Positions 31,635 to 42,790 of a stretch of DNA of 64,000 nt are shown here, piece by piece (the stretch's first letter is position 1; every line of letters starts with the position of its first letter). The translations under genes were made by a program, and so were the position numbers. The DNA is from Siphonodentalium dalli (lineage: Eukaryota; Mollusca; Scaphopoda; Gadilida; Siphonodentaliidae), in contig CP136061.1 in NCBI GenBank assembly GCA_032622095.1, forward strand, positions 193,572,369-193,636,368, in the 5' to 3' direction. The notes under the pieces were generated by a model. The model did no database searches. It worked only from the letters and a program-made list of their open reading frames with translations, and was not told the DNA's origin.

Positions 31635-33944
31635 TCATTTCCCCATATTTATATTTGTTCTCCTTTGGAAGAATAACCGGATAATGTTGCACACGGAATT
31701 CATAATTACTTTGTCTTCATTTTTCATTATAAAAATGAATTTATCATCATCGTTCATGTTTGTAAAGTGTATGTTATTAGTGTTAGCAACATCAAATAAT
31801 TCTTTCCTGAGGTCAGTGTACGCACTGCATTCCATTATGAAATGTTTTTCAGTTTCAACTTTTTTTCCATCACACATGAGACAAATTCTGTCTTTTAATA
31901 ACGTCTTTGGTTGTGTGTGTCGCCCTTTTTCTATAGCTAATATATGATTGCTAACACGCAGTCTGGTGAACATTTCTCTTGCCGTTGGTGATCGGACGTG
32001 TTTGAGGTATGGTTCTATTTCATATTTGTCTTTGAACGTTCTATATGTTCGTAGTTTATTAGCACCATTCTTTTTGTCGTCATCGAATATATCTTTTTTG
32101 AAATTATTTACATGTTCTGATTTTAGTCTCTCAATTATAAGTTTGTCGGTGAATCCTATCGTTTTATTAGACTGTGATATATTGATACCTCTTTTTGCAA
32201 GATGTGTGTCCCACGTTGGAAGATTACATAATAGAGATTCTGTGAACGAATCATGTATTATATTTCCCGGTTGTGCAAAACGAAGTTTATTTAGATATTT
32301 GAACATATTCCCGATGGCATTAACTGCTATGGGGTATCGACCTAGTTCAGCCCTCGAAGCATGATTTGACGCTTTTCTATTGAGTTGTAGTATATTTTTA
32401 CAGAACTTTAAATGTGTCTGCTCAAGAGGGTAGTTATCAACAAACGGAAATTTCAATTCAGCAGCCCATATTTCGCAACCATACAACAGAATAGGCATTA
32501 TTAATTTGTCAAACAATTTACATTTAGTACTGAGAGACAATTCTGTCTGTGAATTCAATGAATTCGTCATGAAATACATAGCCTTTGAAGCTCGCCCGCT
32601 CAAGTTTTCACAAGCTCTCTCCATTTTACCGTCAAAACTGAAAATGAGACCCAAGTATTTATATTCTTCAACTACTTCTAACGACTCACCATTTATATAA
32701 AACTTATTATCCATATGCAACTTCCGTTTATTTGGCTTAAATATCATGCATTTTGTTTTGTCTAAATTAACCGTTAGATTATTATTATAAGTATATTTTT
32801 GCAATTCATTCAAAGAATTTTGCAAACCCTCGGCTGTTTCAGACAGTAAAACGATATCATCAGCAAAAAGTAAGTGACTAATCGGGCGATTATTTATGTA
32901 GCACGGATGGCCCATGTTATTGAATTGTCTGCCAATATCGTCAATGAATATTTTGAAAAGGGTGGGCGACAACGAATATCCTTGCCGTACTCCTATTTTC
33001 GATAGCAAAGGGGGACCAAATCCTGCTGACGTTTTAACGGAATAAAAACTCGACTTATAAATGGACTGTATAATCGAGAATACCGTCCCGTTAACACCAA
33101 TTCCATGAAGTTTTGTAAATAAAATAGATCTATCAACGGAATCGAATGCTTTCTTGAAGTCTACAAAAGCAGTATATAGAGGTCGTTTCTGCTCTTTTTT
33201 CTTATTCACTAACGTACGCAAGACGAACGCACTGTCGATTGCACTGCGATTTTTTCTAAATCCGAATTGATTATCGCTTATAAGTTTGTTTGTTTCTAAA
33301 AAGTTGTCGATTCTAGAGTTAATAATTTTATTGAACAGTTTTCCAACATTACTACTCAGGGCAATTGGCCTGTAATTGTTTGGATCATGTCTGTTTCCTT
33401 TATTATATAATGTTTTGATGAATGAATGACTCCAGCATAATGGATAATGTCCTGACTTCAAGACATGGTTAAAAAGTCTTGTCACGTCATCTATTACCAA
33501 CGGAATTATTGTCTTTAGTAACTCATTCGGAATATTATCTAAGCCTGTCGCTTTCCTGTTTTTCAATTGCCTTAATGCCTCAAGTACTTCCGTGGCAGTT
33601 ATGTCACTATTATTAAGATCTATCAGTAATTCACTCTGACGTTCGGCGAGATATTGAAAATTTGTTTCAGGTGTATCGCGACAGAGTAATTGGTCGAAAA
33701 AATCAACAGCTTCATCAGGGTGAAGGTCAACAGATTTTTCTTGTGCTTTGTTCATTCGCAAGCTTTTGATTATATCCCAATACACAGATGGGTCGCTACT
33801 TTCTAGCCTATCTATTTTTTCAGACATTTGTAACCGAAATAATTTAGATTTCAGTTTCGTTTCTCTTTTGTATAATTTCTTTGCATTGAAAAACTTTAAT
33901 TGTAGAGTTTTATCCCGGGGATTCTTTTTCATTTCACATTTCAC
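31635..33944 (-). CDS. LINE A ORF2, reverse transcriptase and C-terminal zinc finger
   Basis: 769 codons remain open. Residues ~110-420 are the RT: PNNYRPIALSS, FVDFKKAFDSVD, GVRQGYSLSP, and catalytic FADD at 360-363. A thumb/connection region follows (KYLGLIFSFDG, ILLYGCEIW). Near the C-terminus is CX2C...HX4C (CLMCDG...EKHFIMEC), a nucleic-acid-binding finger typical of these LINEs. The protein would nick and reverse-transcribe at the target. The N-terminal endonuclease half has been separated by LINE B, so the gene is broken even though this part has no stop. Confidence 0.9.
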   Translation of the reverse strand: MKCEMKKNPRDKTLQLKFFNAKKLYKRETKLKSKLFRLQMSEKIDRLESSDPSVYWDIIKSLRMNKAQEKSVDLHPDEAVDFFDQLLCRDTPETNFQYLAERQSELLIDLNNSDITATEVLEALRQLKNRKATGLDNIPNELLKTIIPLVIDDVTRLFNHVLKSGHYPLCWSHSFIKTLYNKGNRHDPNNYRPIALSSNVGKLFNKIINSRIDNFLETNKLISDNQFGFRKNRSAIDSAFVLRTLVNKKKEQKRPLYTAFVDFKKAFDSVDRSILFTKLHGIGVNGTVFSIIQSIYKSSFYSVKTSAGFGPPLLSKIGVRQGYSLSPTLFKIFIDDIGRQFNNMGHPCYINNRPISHLLFADDIVLLSETAEGLQNSLNELQKYTYNNNLTVNLDKTKCMIFKPNKRKLHMDNKFYINGESLEVVEEYKYLGLIFSFDGKMERACENLSGRASKAMYFMTNSLNSQTELSLSTKCKLFDKLIMPILLYGCEIWAAELKFPFVDNYPLEQTHLKFCKNILQLNRKASNHASRAELGRYPIAVNAIGNMFKYLNKLRFAQPGNIIHDSFTESLLCNLPTWDTHLAKRGINISQSNKTIGFTDKLIIERLKSEHVNNFKKDIFDDDKKNGANKLRTYRTFKDKYEIEPYLKHVRSPTAREMFTRLRVSNHILAIEKGRHTQPKTLLKDRICLMCDGKKVETEKHFIMECSAYTDLRKELFDVANTNNIHFTNMNDDDKFIFIMKNEDKVIMNSVCNIIRLFFQRRTNINMGK

Positions 33945-33967
33945 ATTTCACTCAAGCTATAAACAGT

Positions 33968-35576
33968 TTGAAAAATAGTAAGTCACCAGGCCACGACTTA
34001 ATATTGAATGAATACATAAAAAATTCAGCGTATGCTATGATGTGGATATACCATAAACTATTTAATGTTATTTTAGACACCGGATTTATTCCCGAAGAAT
34101 GGGTACTGGGAACGATTATTCCTATATTTAAGAATAAGGGAGATCCTAGTGACCCGAATAATTATAGACCGATAACAATACTCAGTTGCTTGGGCAAACT
34201 ATTCACGAAGGTCCTTTCTAACCGACTGAACGTATTCGTAGAAAGTCACAGTATAATTTCAGAAAACCAAGCCGGATTTAGAAAGAACTATTCAACTGCC
34301 GATAACATGTTGATACTGACCTTATTGTCAGAAATAAGCAGACTTTTGAATAAGAAATTACTCTGTGCCTTCATTGACTTTAAGAAGGCGTTTGATACCG
34401 TGTGGAGACAGGGTTTGTGGTACAAATTGTTACAATGTGGAATTAACGGCAAGATACTCAGAGTTATTATTAATATGTACCAACACGTCAAGTCTTGTGT
34501 ACAATTAAATACCACCACAACATCTTACTTCCCTTGTTTTGAAGGAGTTAGACAAGGTGAAAACTTATCTCCCCTTCTGTTTTCATTATATGTTAATGAC
34601 CTGCAACAATTCCTTGAAAAAGATAACCTGATTGGTTTACGAAAATTAAACAACGAAATTGAAAGTAGATTAGATTGCTACTTGAAAATCTTCTTGATTC
34701 TCTATGCCGATGATACAGTTATCATGGCAGATACCCCCAAATCACTACAATCACAATTAGATCAGTTTGAAAAATATTGCGACAAATGGAAACTAACAGT
34801 CAATGTGGAAAAAACAAAAGTTCTAAACATGTCAAAGAGCAGTCTCTCGAAGAAAACGAAATTTATATTCAAAGGACAAAAACTAGATGTAGTAACCAAC
34901 TTTAACTATCTGGGCATAACGTTTACTAAATCTGGCTCTTTCATGCCTACGAAAAAAATGTTGGTTGACAAAGCCACAAGGGCCATGTATTCCATCATTG
35001 GAAAATCCCGCAAACATTGCCTCTCAATAAGAAACCAACTTGACTTATTCGATACACACGTTGTACCAATACTTCTATATGGCTGCGAGGTATGGGGATA
35101 CGGTGATAACGATTTATTGGAGAGCGTTCAACGAAAAATTTTAAAGCACATACTTCGACTACGACCATCAACCCCAAATTGTATGATATATGGCGAAAGT
35201 GGCAAATTGCCGTTAAGTATATTGATTAAAACTAGAATGTTTAAATACTGGTGCAAAGTCACAAATAGCGAATCTGAAAGATTTCCAAAAATTTTACTGA
35301 ATCTAACGCAGTCAATGTTATGCGATGCCAGAACAGATGAAAACATTTTCCCCTGGTTGAGTTGTATCCACGAGTTACTAGACAAATGTAATCTGCCGCA
35401 TATATGGTGTGCAGGTCATGCCACCAACGTAGATCAGCTAGTATCATATCTAAAATGTTGCCTTATTTCCGAACAAAGAGATTCTTGGGAACGTGATATG
35501 AACAACACAAGTCGTGGTAAAATATACCGAATTTTCAAACACGACTTTGATTTTGAACCCTATCTTGATACACTTA
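33968..35576 (+). pseudogene. LINE B ORF2, reverse transcriptase, first part
   Basis: The frame opens inside the RT N-terminal region (KSPGHDLILNEYIK). It runs through DPNNYRPITILS, FIDFKKAFDTVW, GVRQGENLSP and the catalytic YADD (residues 246-249 counted from 33968), then NYLGITFTKSG and LLYGCEVWG. It lacks the endonuclease and part of the RT because of 5' truncation. At 35574 the frame enters the inserted element and soon ends; the missing tail continues at 36950. Confidence 0.9.
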
Positions 35577-36946
35577 GGGTGGATACACACATGCATGTAA
35601 TGTATGTATGTAAAATACATGTATTTTACATGGCCACACCAATAATTGACAAAATTAAACACCTGCGCGCGAGAGGTCAATTTCACCAGTGAGTAGTTAT
35701 AAGCCATTATCAAACAAACTGCCATCAAGAAATTTCAGGCCAGTCATAAACATGTCTTCTTTCATGGATGCCGAAATGAGTAATTCTTGTCTGATATATG
35801 TTGCTGTTTTTCACGAGTTATAATTCATTTCGAAAAGTGGATTAGAGCCGGTCGATTTTATACTTGATTTGTTTCTGTCATTTCTTGGAAACAGGGTCAT
35901 CCAAAACAAAAATAAAATATGCAGAATTCTTTTATAGGATGATACCGGGTTGTTGAGATTTCTCTGATAATTTGAGAGCGAGCTCATGTGATAACATTAA
36001 TTCAATTGGGATTGTAAATATTCATTATAGCGCCAAAAAATAATGCAGGTACAGCGTTGAAATTAAAAAGAGTGACACCCCCCCCCCCCCCCACATTTAT
36101 ATATATGTTTCTCAAGCCAAATGTTGAACAAGCTCCTACCTGTCACAAGCTTGAATTATATATAACATTTTCGACCATAATCCATGATTGGGGGAGGGGC
36201 TGGTTCTCGAAAGCTTCCAATAACTAAGGGAGTTAATTGAATGTATCAGCCGGGATTATCTGGGCAAGAATTACAATATAATGTTTTACTTAAATATTCC
36301 ATAATTGTAAATTTTTCATATACACGTATAACTGTATAACACAAGAGAGGAAAGGTGACGTAGTTGGGAACTCGTAGCTAGGCAACCCTTTCGCCGAATG
36401 AAGACAAACAGCAACACCATGCATTCAAATTTAAAGCTGTATAATATGTTCATAATTATATGAATAGCATAAATTGCTGCATATTAGATTAATCACTCGT
36501 AGAAAACAGACACGACAGACATGACTACGATATTTATAAAGCAGGGTGTCAGGACTCAGGGTGCCGCATGCACACCCCCGTCGAGGAAATATGCAATGGT
36601 GAATTCGGTAGCTTCTGGGATAATATAGCTCCCCGTGCATGTTGGGGGTCATAGTCCCATGCGTTGGGGAAGAGGCCATCACTGGTATTAACATCAATAT
36701 AATACTGACAATGATTTAAACAGAACGTCGACCATTTCAGTTATCGCGCGAATAATTATTTTAAGCGGCCTCACGACTTCGTCCCAGTCAACGACTCTTC
36801 AGCGGTTCAGAGTTTAACTCACTGTGGTCAAACACAGTCGCAATGATTGGGTTGTCAGCGGACACATATTACACGGTGTGTATGATCCATGTAAAACTCC
36901 AAATACACGATATTTACAGAGATTACATGCATGTGTGTATCCACCC
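35577..36946. mobile_element. 1,370-bp PIF/Harbinger-like TIR element
   Basis: The termini GGGTGGATACACACATGCAT and the exact complement are flanked by TTA on both sides (35574-35576 and 36947-36949). Removing the block and one TTA brings the LINE B frame back in register, so the boundaries are exact. A 3-bp TTA/TWA duplication and GGG termini fit PIF/Harbinger. No transposase ORF is present, and a C14 tract lies near 36080. Likely non-autonomous. Confidence 0.85.
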
Positions 36947-36949
36947 TTA

Positions 36950-37266
36950 GCGACCATAACCGAACACTGTTATGCAAATTCCGAACTAGTAACCATAAGT
37001 TACCAATAGAAACGGGACGGTGGAACAATACCGAACGTGATGACCGCACTTGCGTGTTATGTGATACAAGGGTAATTGGTGACGAATTTCACTACCTTCT
37101 CGTATGTAAAAATATGAACAACGCCCGGCGCAGATTGTTACCAATGTTAACTGGCCGACGTCCTAATACAATATTGATGAGTGATTTACTCAATGACGAC
37201 AATGTAACACACCTCCGCAAGTTGTGCGAATTTATTAAGCTTGTAAATCGAGAAATGACCGAATAA
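36950..37266 (+). pseudogene. LINE B ORF2, C-terminal part
   Basis: Continues the frame broken at 35574. It contains the zinc-finger CX2C...HX4C (CVLCDTR...DEFHYLLVC) and ends at a stop at 37264-37266. The 3' UTR (37267-37605) is AT-rich with repeated TATATGTA-type text. Confidence 0.85.
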
Positions 37267-37605
37267 CTCAGCTAGAAAATAGCTCGAACAAGCATTATCA
37301 TAATTTGTGTAAGAACAGTACCGATATACGCATACACACAGTTATTAATATATATTTATAAATATGTATATGTAAGCATATACAATAAATCTATTTAGTT
37401 GTATATGCTTATATATTAGTAATATTCATATACATGTTACAGTTTTATACATATATGTAGCGATGAAGGTTATGTAATGTAATCCATGTATACAACATTT
37501 GTCACCCGGAAGCTCACATGCCTATGTACATATTGTATATATTTAACTGTTATTATCTCCATACCTATGTATGTATAGGTTTATGAGAAATAAACTGATT
37601 GATTT

Positions 37606-38610
37606 CCCATACTTGTTTTCCAATCTTTACAACGTTGATCAAACCAGATACGTTTTCGTTGCTGTCGTTTCCTATGTGTTATTTTAACAACTTTTGTCGA
37701 AGCTTGATTAATGCATTTGAATATTTCGCTTAGGTGATGAGTTGCGCTTTCGGTGCCTTCAGGATTTTCCCGATAGGTAGTCAGTCTGAAATTCATCAGA
37801 CTTTTTTGAATATGTGGCTCGTATAAAAAACCTTTCGCTTTATCGGAACTATCATCGCACCATTTCACCTTGACACTTCAATGGGTGAATTTATATTTAA
37901 GTTTTTGTATTTCAAATTTACATACTTTGAAGTTTAGATGCACCGAGAGCTGACTGTGGTCTGAGAATTCTGTTGGCTTGCTGTTTGATTTACAAATACT
38001 GAGGAGCTGTTTCCCAAAATCATTGCAGACTTTATCGAGACTAGCCCTTTCTTTTGCGGAATCAAGCATATAGTTGTCATGCACTAAAATGTGTCTGTCG
38101 TCATCGTGTGCAACAAAATCCGGTTTGCCTCCGGTTCTAGCATTGAAATCCCCCCCCCCCCCAAGAATAATCAACTGGTCCGATTTCAACTTCGCAAGAT
38201 CATTCACGTTTGTCGCCTGTTTTCCAAATACTTGAATTGATTGGAGGTATATACACAGAAATGAACACGATGTTTGTTTCTAATCCGAACATTTTACCTT
38301 CAAATTCAACCCACAAAGTTGTGCCATGCATGCGCTTAACTTTCTTGATATATTTGTTATATATGGAACGACAATAAAACGCAATCCCCCCTCTCGCATT
38401 CTTTTCTTTTCTGCAAAAGTCTAAACAATGATATTCTGGAATTTGGATGTTCGCGATATCGTTATGCCAGGTTTCTGTTAAAGTAATAAAATCATAACGA
38501 TTTATCAGCTTAATAAAATCATGTTCATTCACCTTCTTTGTGAGTCCCTGAATATTCCAAACAGTATAGCAAATATTTTTCGAATTGTGTAGTTCGCTTT
38601 CTAAATTCAT
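37606..38610 (-). pseudogene. LINE A ORF2, APE-type endonuclease part
   Basis: Endonuclease motifs occur in order: WNIQGL, TETWHND (catalytic Glu), RGGIAFYCR, then GDFNARTG and SDHSQLSV (catalytic His). The frame shifts near 38205 and has an in-frame TGA at about 37880. A run of 14 C on the plus strand (38149-38162) encodes extra Gly just before GDFNAR. The part ends at WKTSMGN near 37610, where LINE B begins. Inactive as it stands. Confidence 0.85.
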
Positions 38611-39028
38611 TTTGTTTTAAATATAGGATCGGAGGTCATCGGATACAAATCCAGGAACACGTAGTATCGGTACATGCGCAAAGAGCCGAGGACAATGGAG
38701 TATGTTCTCGCAAACTCGAGAACATATATCTATATATAGCCTTATAGGCATACATGCATCATTATATATCTTCTATTAAACCCAGAATAATTCATATACA
38801 ATCCCGGATATACAAAATGATGTATCTGATCAATATGACAAATTGAAACCGCTGGATTCTATTAGCTAGAATTTACACAAAAACTACTTTGAAATTAAAG
38901 AAATATTTTGTGTGCAAATACAGTAGCACCATGTCTAGGCCTAGTTAAAGACAACATTAACAGTAGCTCAATGGTCATTAGTATTATTTTTAAATATCTC
39001 AGCGTTGATCGCTTATATAGCATTTTCA
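38611..39028 (-). other. LINE A ORF1-ORF2 linker
   Basis: About 420 nt without a supported ORF between ORF1 and ORF2. Confidence 0.5.
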
Positions 39029-39577
39029 TTACATATCTGAAATTGTTCTACTAATAACACCTGACAATTGCAAGAGATGCTCACTTAACATAATCAAACC
39101 ACTACGTAAAGAACTTGTGTCCGTTGAGTTTCTGCATATCTTCGTCGCTGTGTTAATGGCATCTAACTGAGTCACAGAACGTTCGTACTGATTTGTTGTC
39201 TGTGTCAAAAAATTGTCACATCTTTTGTCGTTGGTCATCATTTGTCTCGTTGGTCTGCTACTGCTGTAAGGACCCCGTCTCCCTGTATGTCCGAATCGTT
39301 GGGTATTCATTTCTGATCGCTGATACCAGCTGAACTTTGTATTCTCGGCATATTTAATATTCTTGGCTAGCACCCTCACACCGCTGAAATTTGGGTGCCA
39401 ATTGTCACGATAAAGATCCTGTCGAACTTCATAAGAATGCCGATCAACAAAACTTGATGTGTTGTCCACAAATATGCAGCCCTGCTCGGAGCAAACATCC
39501 CTGTATACATGATTAGCCTCTTCCACAAGCATATTGATATGGTTAGAATGAAAAGTAGGCAAAACTGACGAGATCAT
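39029..39577 (-). pseudogene. LINE A ORF1, C-terminal half of an SGNH-type domain
   Basis: 182 codons. The first ~80 residues resemble the second half of an SGNH hydrolase: a VLPTFHSNHINMLVEEAN segment, then DNWHPNFSGVRVLAKNI, which fits block V (Asp-x-x-His followed by N..G). Blocks I-III are missing because a stop and the repeat boundary lie just upstream at 39578. The remainder is polar and Thr/Ser/Arg-rich. ORF1 esterase domains are known in CR1-type LINEs. The element is 5'-truncated here. Confidence 0.65.
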
Positions 39578-39740
39578 AACATACTGTTTATGCGATATTT
39601 CTTATTTGTATACGGACAAAGTATATCTACATTTTGATGTTTTTTTCTGTTTGTGGCGGTTTTTGACAGGTGGAGATATTTTCACAGGATACCCACCGCC
39701 AAGGCCAACCGTGTATTTAAATCGAGAACAACATGCACTA
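39575..39740. repeat. Dispersed repeat, copy 2, right half
   Basis: Resumes the repeat interrupted at 31462: CATACTGTTTATGCGATATT, later TACCCACCGCCAAGGCC, parallel to 26655-26770. Confidence 0.6.
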
Positions 39741-40480
39741 AACATAAACATGTGATATAAAACTATCTTCCCTTATACCCCATACAAATCTTGAACATTG
39801 CATATTGTATTTGTGTGTTTAGTCAGAATTTCTGTTTTGTGTTCAACATTTGTGCATTTAAATTTTTCTTCTTGCTCCTGGGGAGAGGAGCTCCACCTAA
39901 GTTGCTATAACTTATGCTCCGATCCCCATTCGTTCATCCTACATTAGTCTGTTATAAACAAATTTGTTTGAAATGTATATATGGGATGCTGAATAAAATA
40001 GTTAAACAATCAAATCAGTAATGCCACTTTTAACACAGACTAAATGGCAGTTGTCCCCCAGATGCTTATCATACAATTGTCGTACAAACCGAGAAATCGC
40101 GGACAGCTACCTGGAATACAGAGTCTGCATGGTTAATATTTGCAAACAAGACGCACACCCTGGCGGAATTAGCGTGTGGTTGGTAATCTATCATCCACAT
40201 GTTAAATGCCTCCTAGACTGTCTCAGACAAAACACGATATCCAATATGTATGTGCTAAATAGTATCGATGCAAATATATGAATTTTCTTACACGTATTCG
40301 GCGAATCCTTAGCGAGGTTAAAAGGCTTGTTACAGGTACATGTATTCGTAAAAAAAAAAACTTTGCCTGAGATTTTGCTCATCTTTTTTGTAGTCATTTA
40401 TTTGAAACTGGTATAACTATAATATGTTTAGTTGTAGTTGAGGAAATATCCTTCATGATTCACTGACCTTGATATGTCTT
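39741..40480. other. No gene seen; short dispersed repeat
   Basis: A segment at about 39868-39930 (GGGGAGAGGAGCTC ... CCGATCC) recurs at about 47846-47896. An 86-codon frame at 40021-40281 shows nothing recognisable. Confidence 0.35.
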
Positions 40481-40490
40481 TCATTCTGGT

Positions 40491-40542
40491 GGGGGGGGGG
40501 GGGGGGTGACATTCATATGCCTTTCATTCGGGGGGGGGGGGG
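40491..40542 (+). repeat. Two long G tracts in a short tandem repeat
   Basis: G16 (40491-40506) and G13 (40530-40542) are each preceded by ATATG(T/C)CTTTCATTC. Together they could form intramolecular G-quadruplexes. Tract lengths may be affected by sequencing error. Confidence 0.85.
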
Positions 40543-42029
40543 CATATATAAACTCCGCTAAAATTTTATCTACGCATTTTGATCCCAAAATCTGGACCGT
40601 AATGTGATAGAAGTGAGCACTATACTAAGTTTATTTTGAGGTTTCAATCCACCAAGTGCCTTTACAATCAATCATTGAAATTTAAAGACCATATAATAAA
40701 TTACGCTATATAAAGATGAATTCATGGTTCCAAACCTCCAATTACAAATAGTTGAAGCATTTAATCTAACATCTTTTTGTGTTTTGTTCTGTTCAGTGAA
40801 AACCAATAAAGACAAACAAATTAGCAACATATCCTCGCACACATACGCACATAATCGACATGTAATGTGCAAATAGGTTCATATTTGATTATTGGAAATA
40901 AGCAGATAATGGACTCATATCTGTCATTCAGTTTTATGGAGCGGGCAACAGTGAAAACACATTTTAAAGATCGTAAACCGGATAAGTCGCGAGTTTGTTT
41001 TATTTGTGTGATTTCTGTAAATATCGAACATAAAATGAAGCCATTATGAGTAGATAATGTGACTAAAACGATCCATTTTAAGTTCATTACCGACTCAAAG
41101 TGAGGTTATTCTAAACAGATTATCGACATAATACAAATTCTATTTTTAGCAGATTATGTGCGCTTTTTCGTGAAAACAGGTTGAATTATACCAAAGACCA
41201 TCATTGTTTTTAAAACTATTTTGATGTCCCTCTAAAATGACGAAACGATCTGAAATAGATGCATAACAAATCAATATCAGATAACAGGCAACTATGCCAC
41301 ACGTCCCCGAATAAGGTTGCTTTATTTAACATTTTAGAAATGAATATTTGATTCTTGGAAACATTGAATTAAACGTTGCTTTCATCATCATCACCATCAC
41401 CATTATCATCATCGTTATCAATATAAGGGAATAAGTCGCAATGACTATTACCCAGTTGTATTTGATTAGGCACCATAATAATAAGTAAATTCTACGTCTA
41501 TGAAGATATTTGGAAATTCCAACTCAACAAGCTGAGGGTCATAACAGCAGTAAAAATAAAGCCCAAATTAAAAATTGACCTGTATTTTCATCTAAGTAAT
41601 TCGTATACAACACTTGAAAACAATCAGATAACTAAAACTAAAGCTATCACCCGGAAACCAAAGTAATCGAGAAATTCTTTGTCAACAAGGGTCATAACTC
41701 CGGTTAAAAAAATCTGATCTGTATTTACATGTGAGTAATCCATATACCACATTGAAGACAATCAGTTAAGTAACACTAATGTTATCAATCGGTAACCAAC
41801 CGGGGCGGACGGACACATGGGCATCGGTGATTTCTATAGTCCCCCTCCCGAAAAATTATTTTGGGGGACAACAAATGAGTATCTCTCAGGTAGTAATTTC
41901 CATTTCAAACAAGTTATGTTATACACTAGAATCTAAATAAAAGTAAAATAGGTTTCGTAAATAGCCTAGAATCCAGAATGAATAAATCTTTACTATCAAT
42001 ATTGGATAACGAAATCATGAACGTGGTTT
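40543..42029. other. No gene seen
   Basis: Contains a short impure (ATC)n-type microsatellite near 41383-41420 and repeat-like text around 41795-41870. No supported gene. Confidence 0.35.
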
Positions 42030-42500
42030 AAAGGCCCACTTAATTTTCGAGTCACCGGTTATATTCTTATAGTGCCTTGATATACGGTTTTAATAACAAT
42101 CAATGCCATAAAATATGACTAAAATACTATAATTCATCACCATTTGGAACGTCTGTGTCTCAGAAGGTGCACATAGAGTAAGAGAAAAAAATAAAATAAT
42201 TTCCCCCGTTATGGTTCCCAGAATGCAAAAGATTTCAAACTGTAGTTTATTTTCAATGGAAGGGTAATAACTCTATATCTAAATATATAGGGTTATTCCC
42301 CTTCCATTGATAATAATCGACTTTGTACAGAAGCTTTAGCACAGAACAGACGTCGATATCTCAACAAAAACAACATGTTCAGTTTATTACATCGAATAAG
42401 TTGAAAATACAATGTTTTGGAGCTTCCTCTTTCAAATGGTGTATAATATGGCATATATTTTATATACTGTGATCTGGGTTCGAAAATTAAGTAGGCCTTT
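42030..42500. mobile_element. ~470-bp TIR element with internal hairpin
   Basis: Inverted termini AAAGGCC(C/T)ACTTAATTTT at both ends. A central ~57-bp hairpin (TCAATGGAAGGG(G)TAATAAC and complement) lies at ~42254-42312. No ORF. The target duplication is ambiguous because the junctions are palindromic (TTTAAAGG/CCTTTA). Confidence 0.65.
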
Positions 42501-42580
42501 ACACGGACATGGCTAATTGAACCTGCAAATTATGTCTACGTGATTTGAAAGAAAGGATAATAATTATACAGTAAGGCTAT

Positions 42581-42790
42581 AGTAATGCTCTAATTAATCG
42601 ACTCCTTAACCAGAGCAGAATTATGGGTACCTTTTCAGGATTTAGTCGGAAATATGGCTTATTGCCATTCACCGGAAAGCTCTCGGCGAGAGCTTTCCGA
42701 TGAATGGCAACAAGCCATATTTCCGACTAAATCCTGAAAAGTTACCCATAATTATGTTATGGTTAAGGAGTCGATTAATTAGAGCATTAC
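42581..42790. mobile_element. Palindromic hairpin MITE, copy 2
   Basis: Second copy of the 24788-25005 palindrome (AGTAATGCTCTAATTAATCG ... complement), centre near 42686. Confidence 0.85.

Larger units (their letters stand above)
33957..37605 (+). mobile_element. LINE B, 5'-truncated, inserted into LINE A and split by a Harbinger-like element
   Basis: Starts within ORF2 of a CR1/Jockey-like LINE (5' truncation near 33957) and ends with a 3' UTR finishing AAATAAACTGATTGATT near 37605. It sits in opposite orientation exactly between the endonuclease and RT halves of LINE A. The left junction has three ATTTCAC repeats (about 33930-33950); the exact target duplication is unresolved. Confidence 0.8.
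31463..39574 (-). mobile_element. LINE A (CR1/Jockey-like), split by LINE B
   Basis: On the minus strand the order is ORF1 C-terminus (39577-39029), endonuclease (38610-~37610), then after a 3.65-kb insertion the reverse transcriptase and C-terminal zinc finger (33944-31635), then a 3' UTR ending in repeated TTATC units (31463-31482). CATAA at 31458-31462 and 39575-39579 is a candidate target duplication, supported by the uninterrupted repeat at 26.6 kb. Without the insertion it is about 4.5 kb. An APE endonuclease plus RT, an SGNH-type ORF1 and a microsatellite tail fit the CR1/L2 group. Confidence 0.8.
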
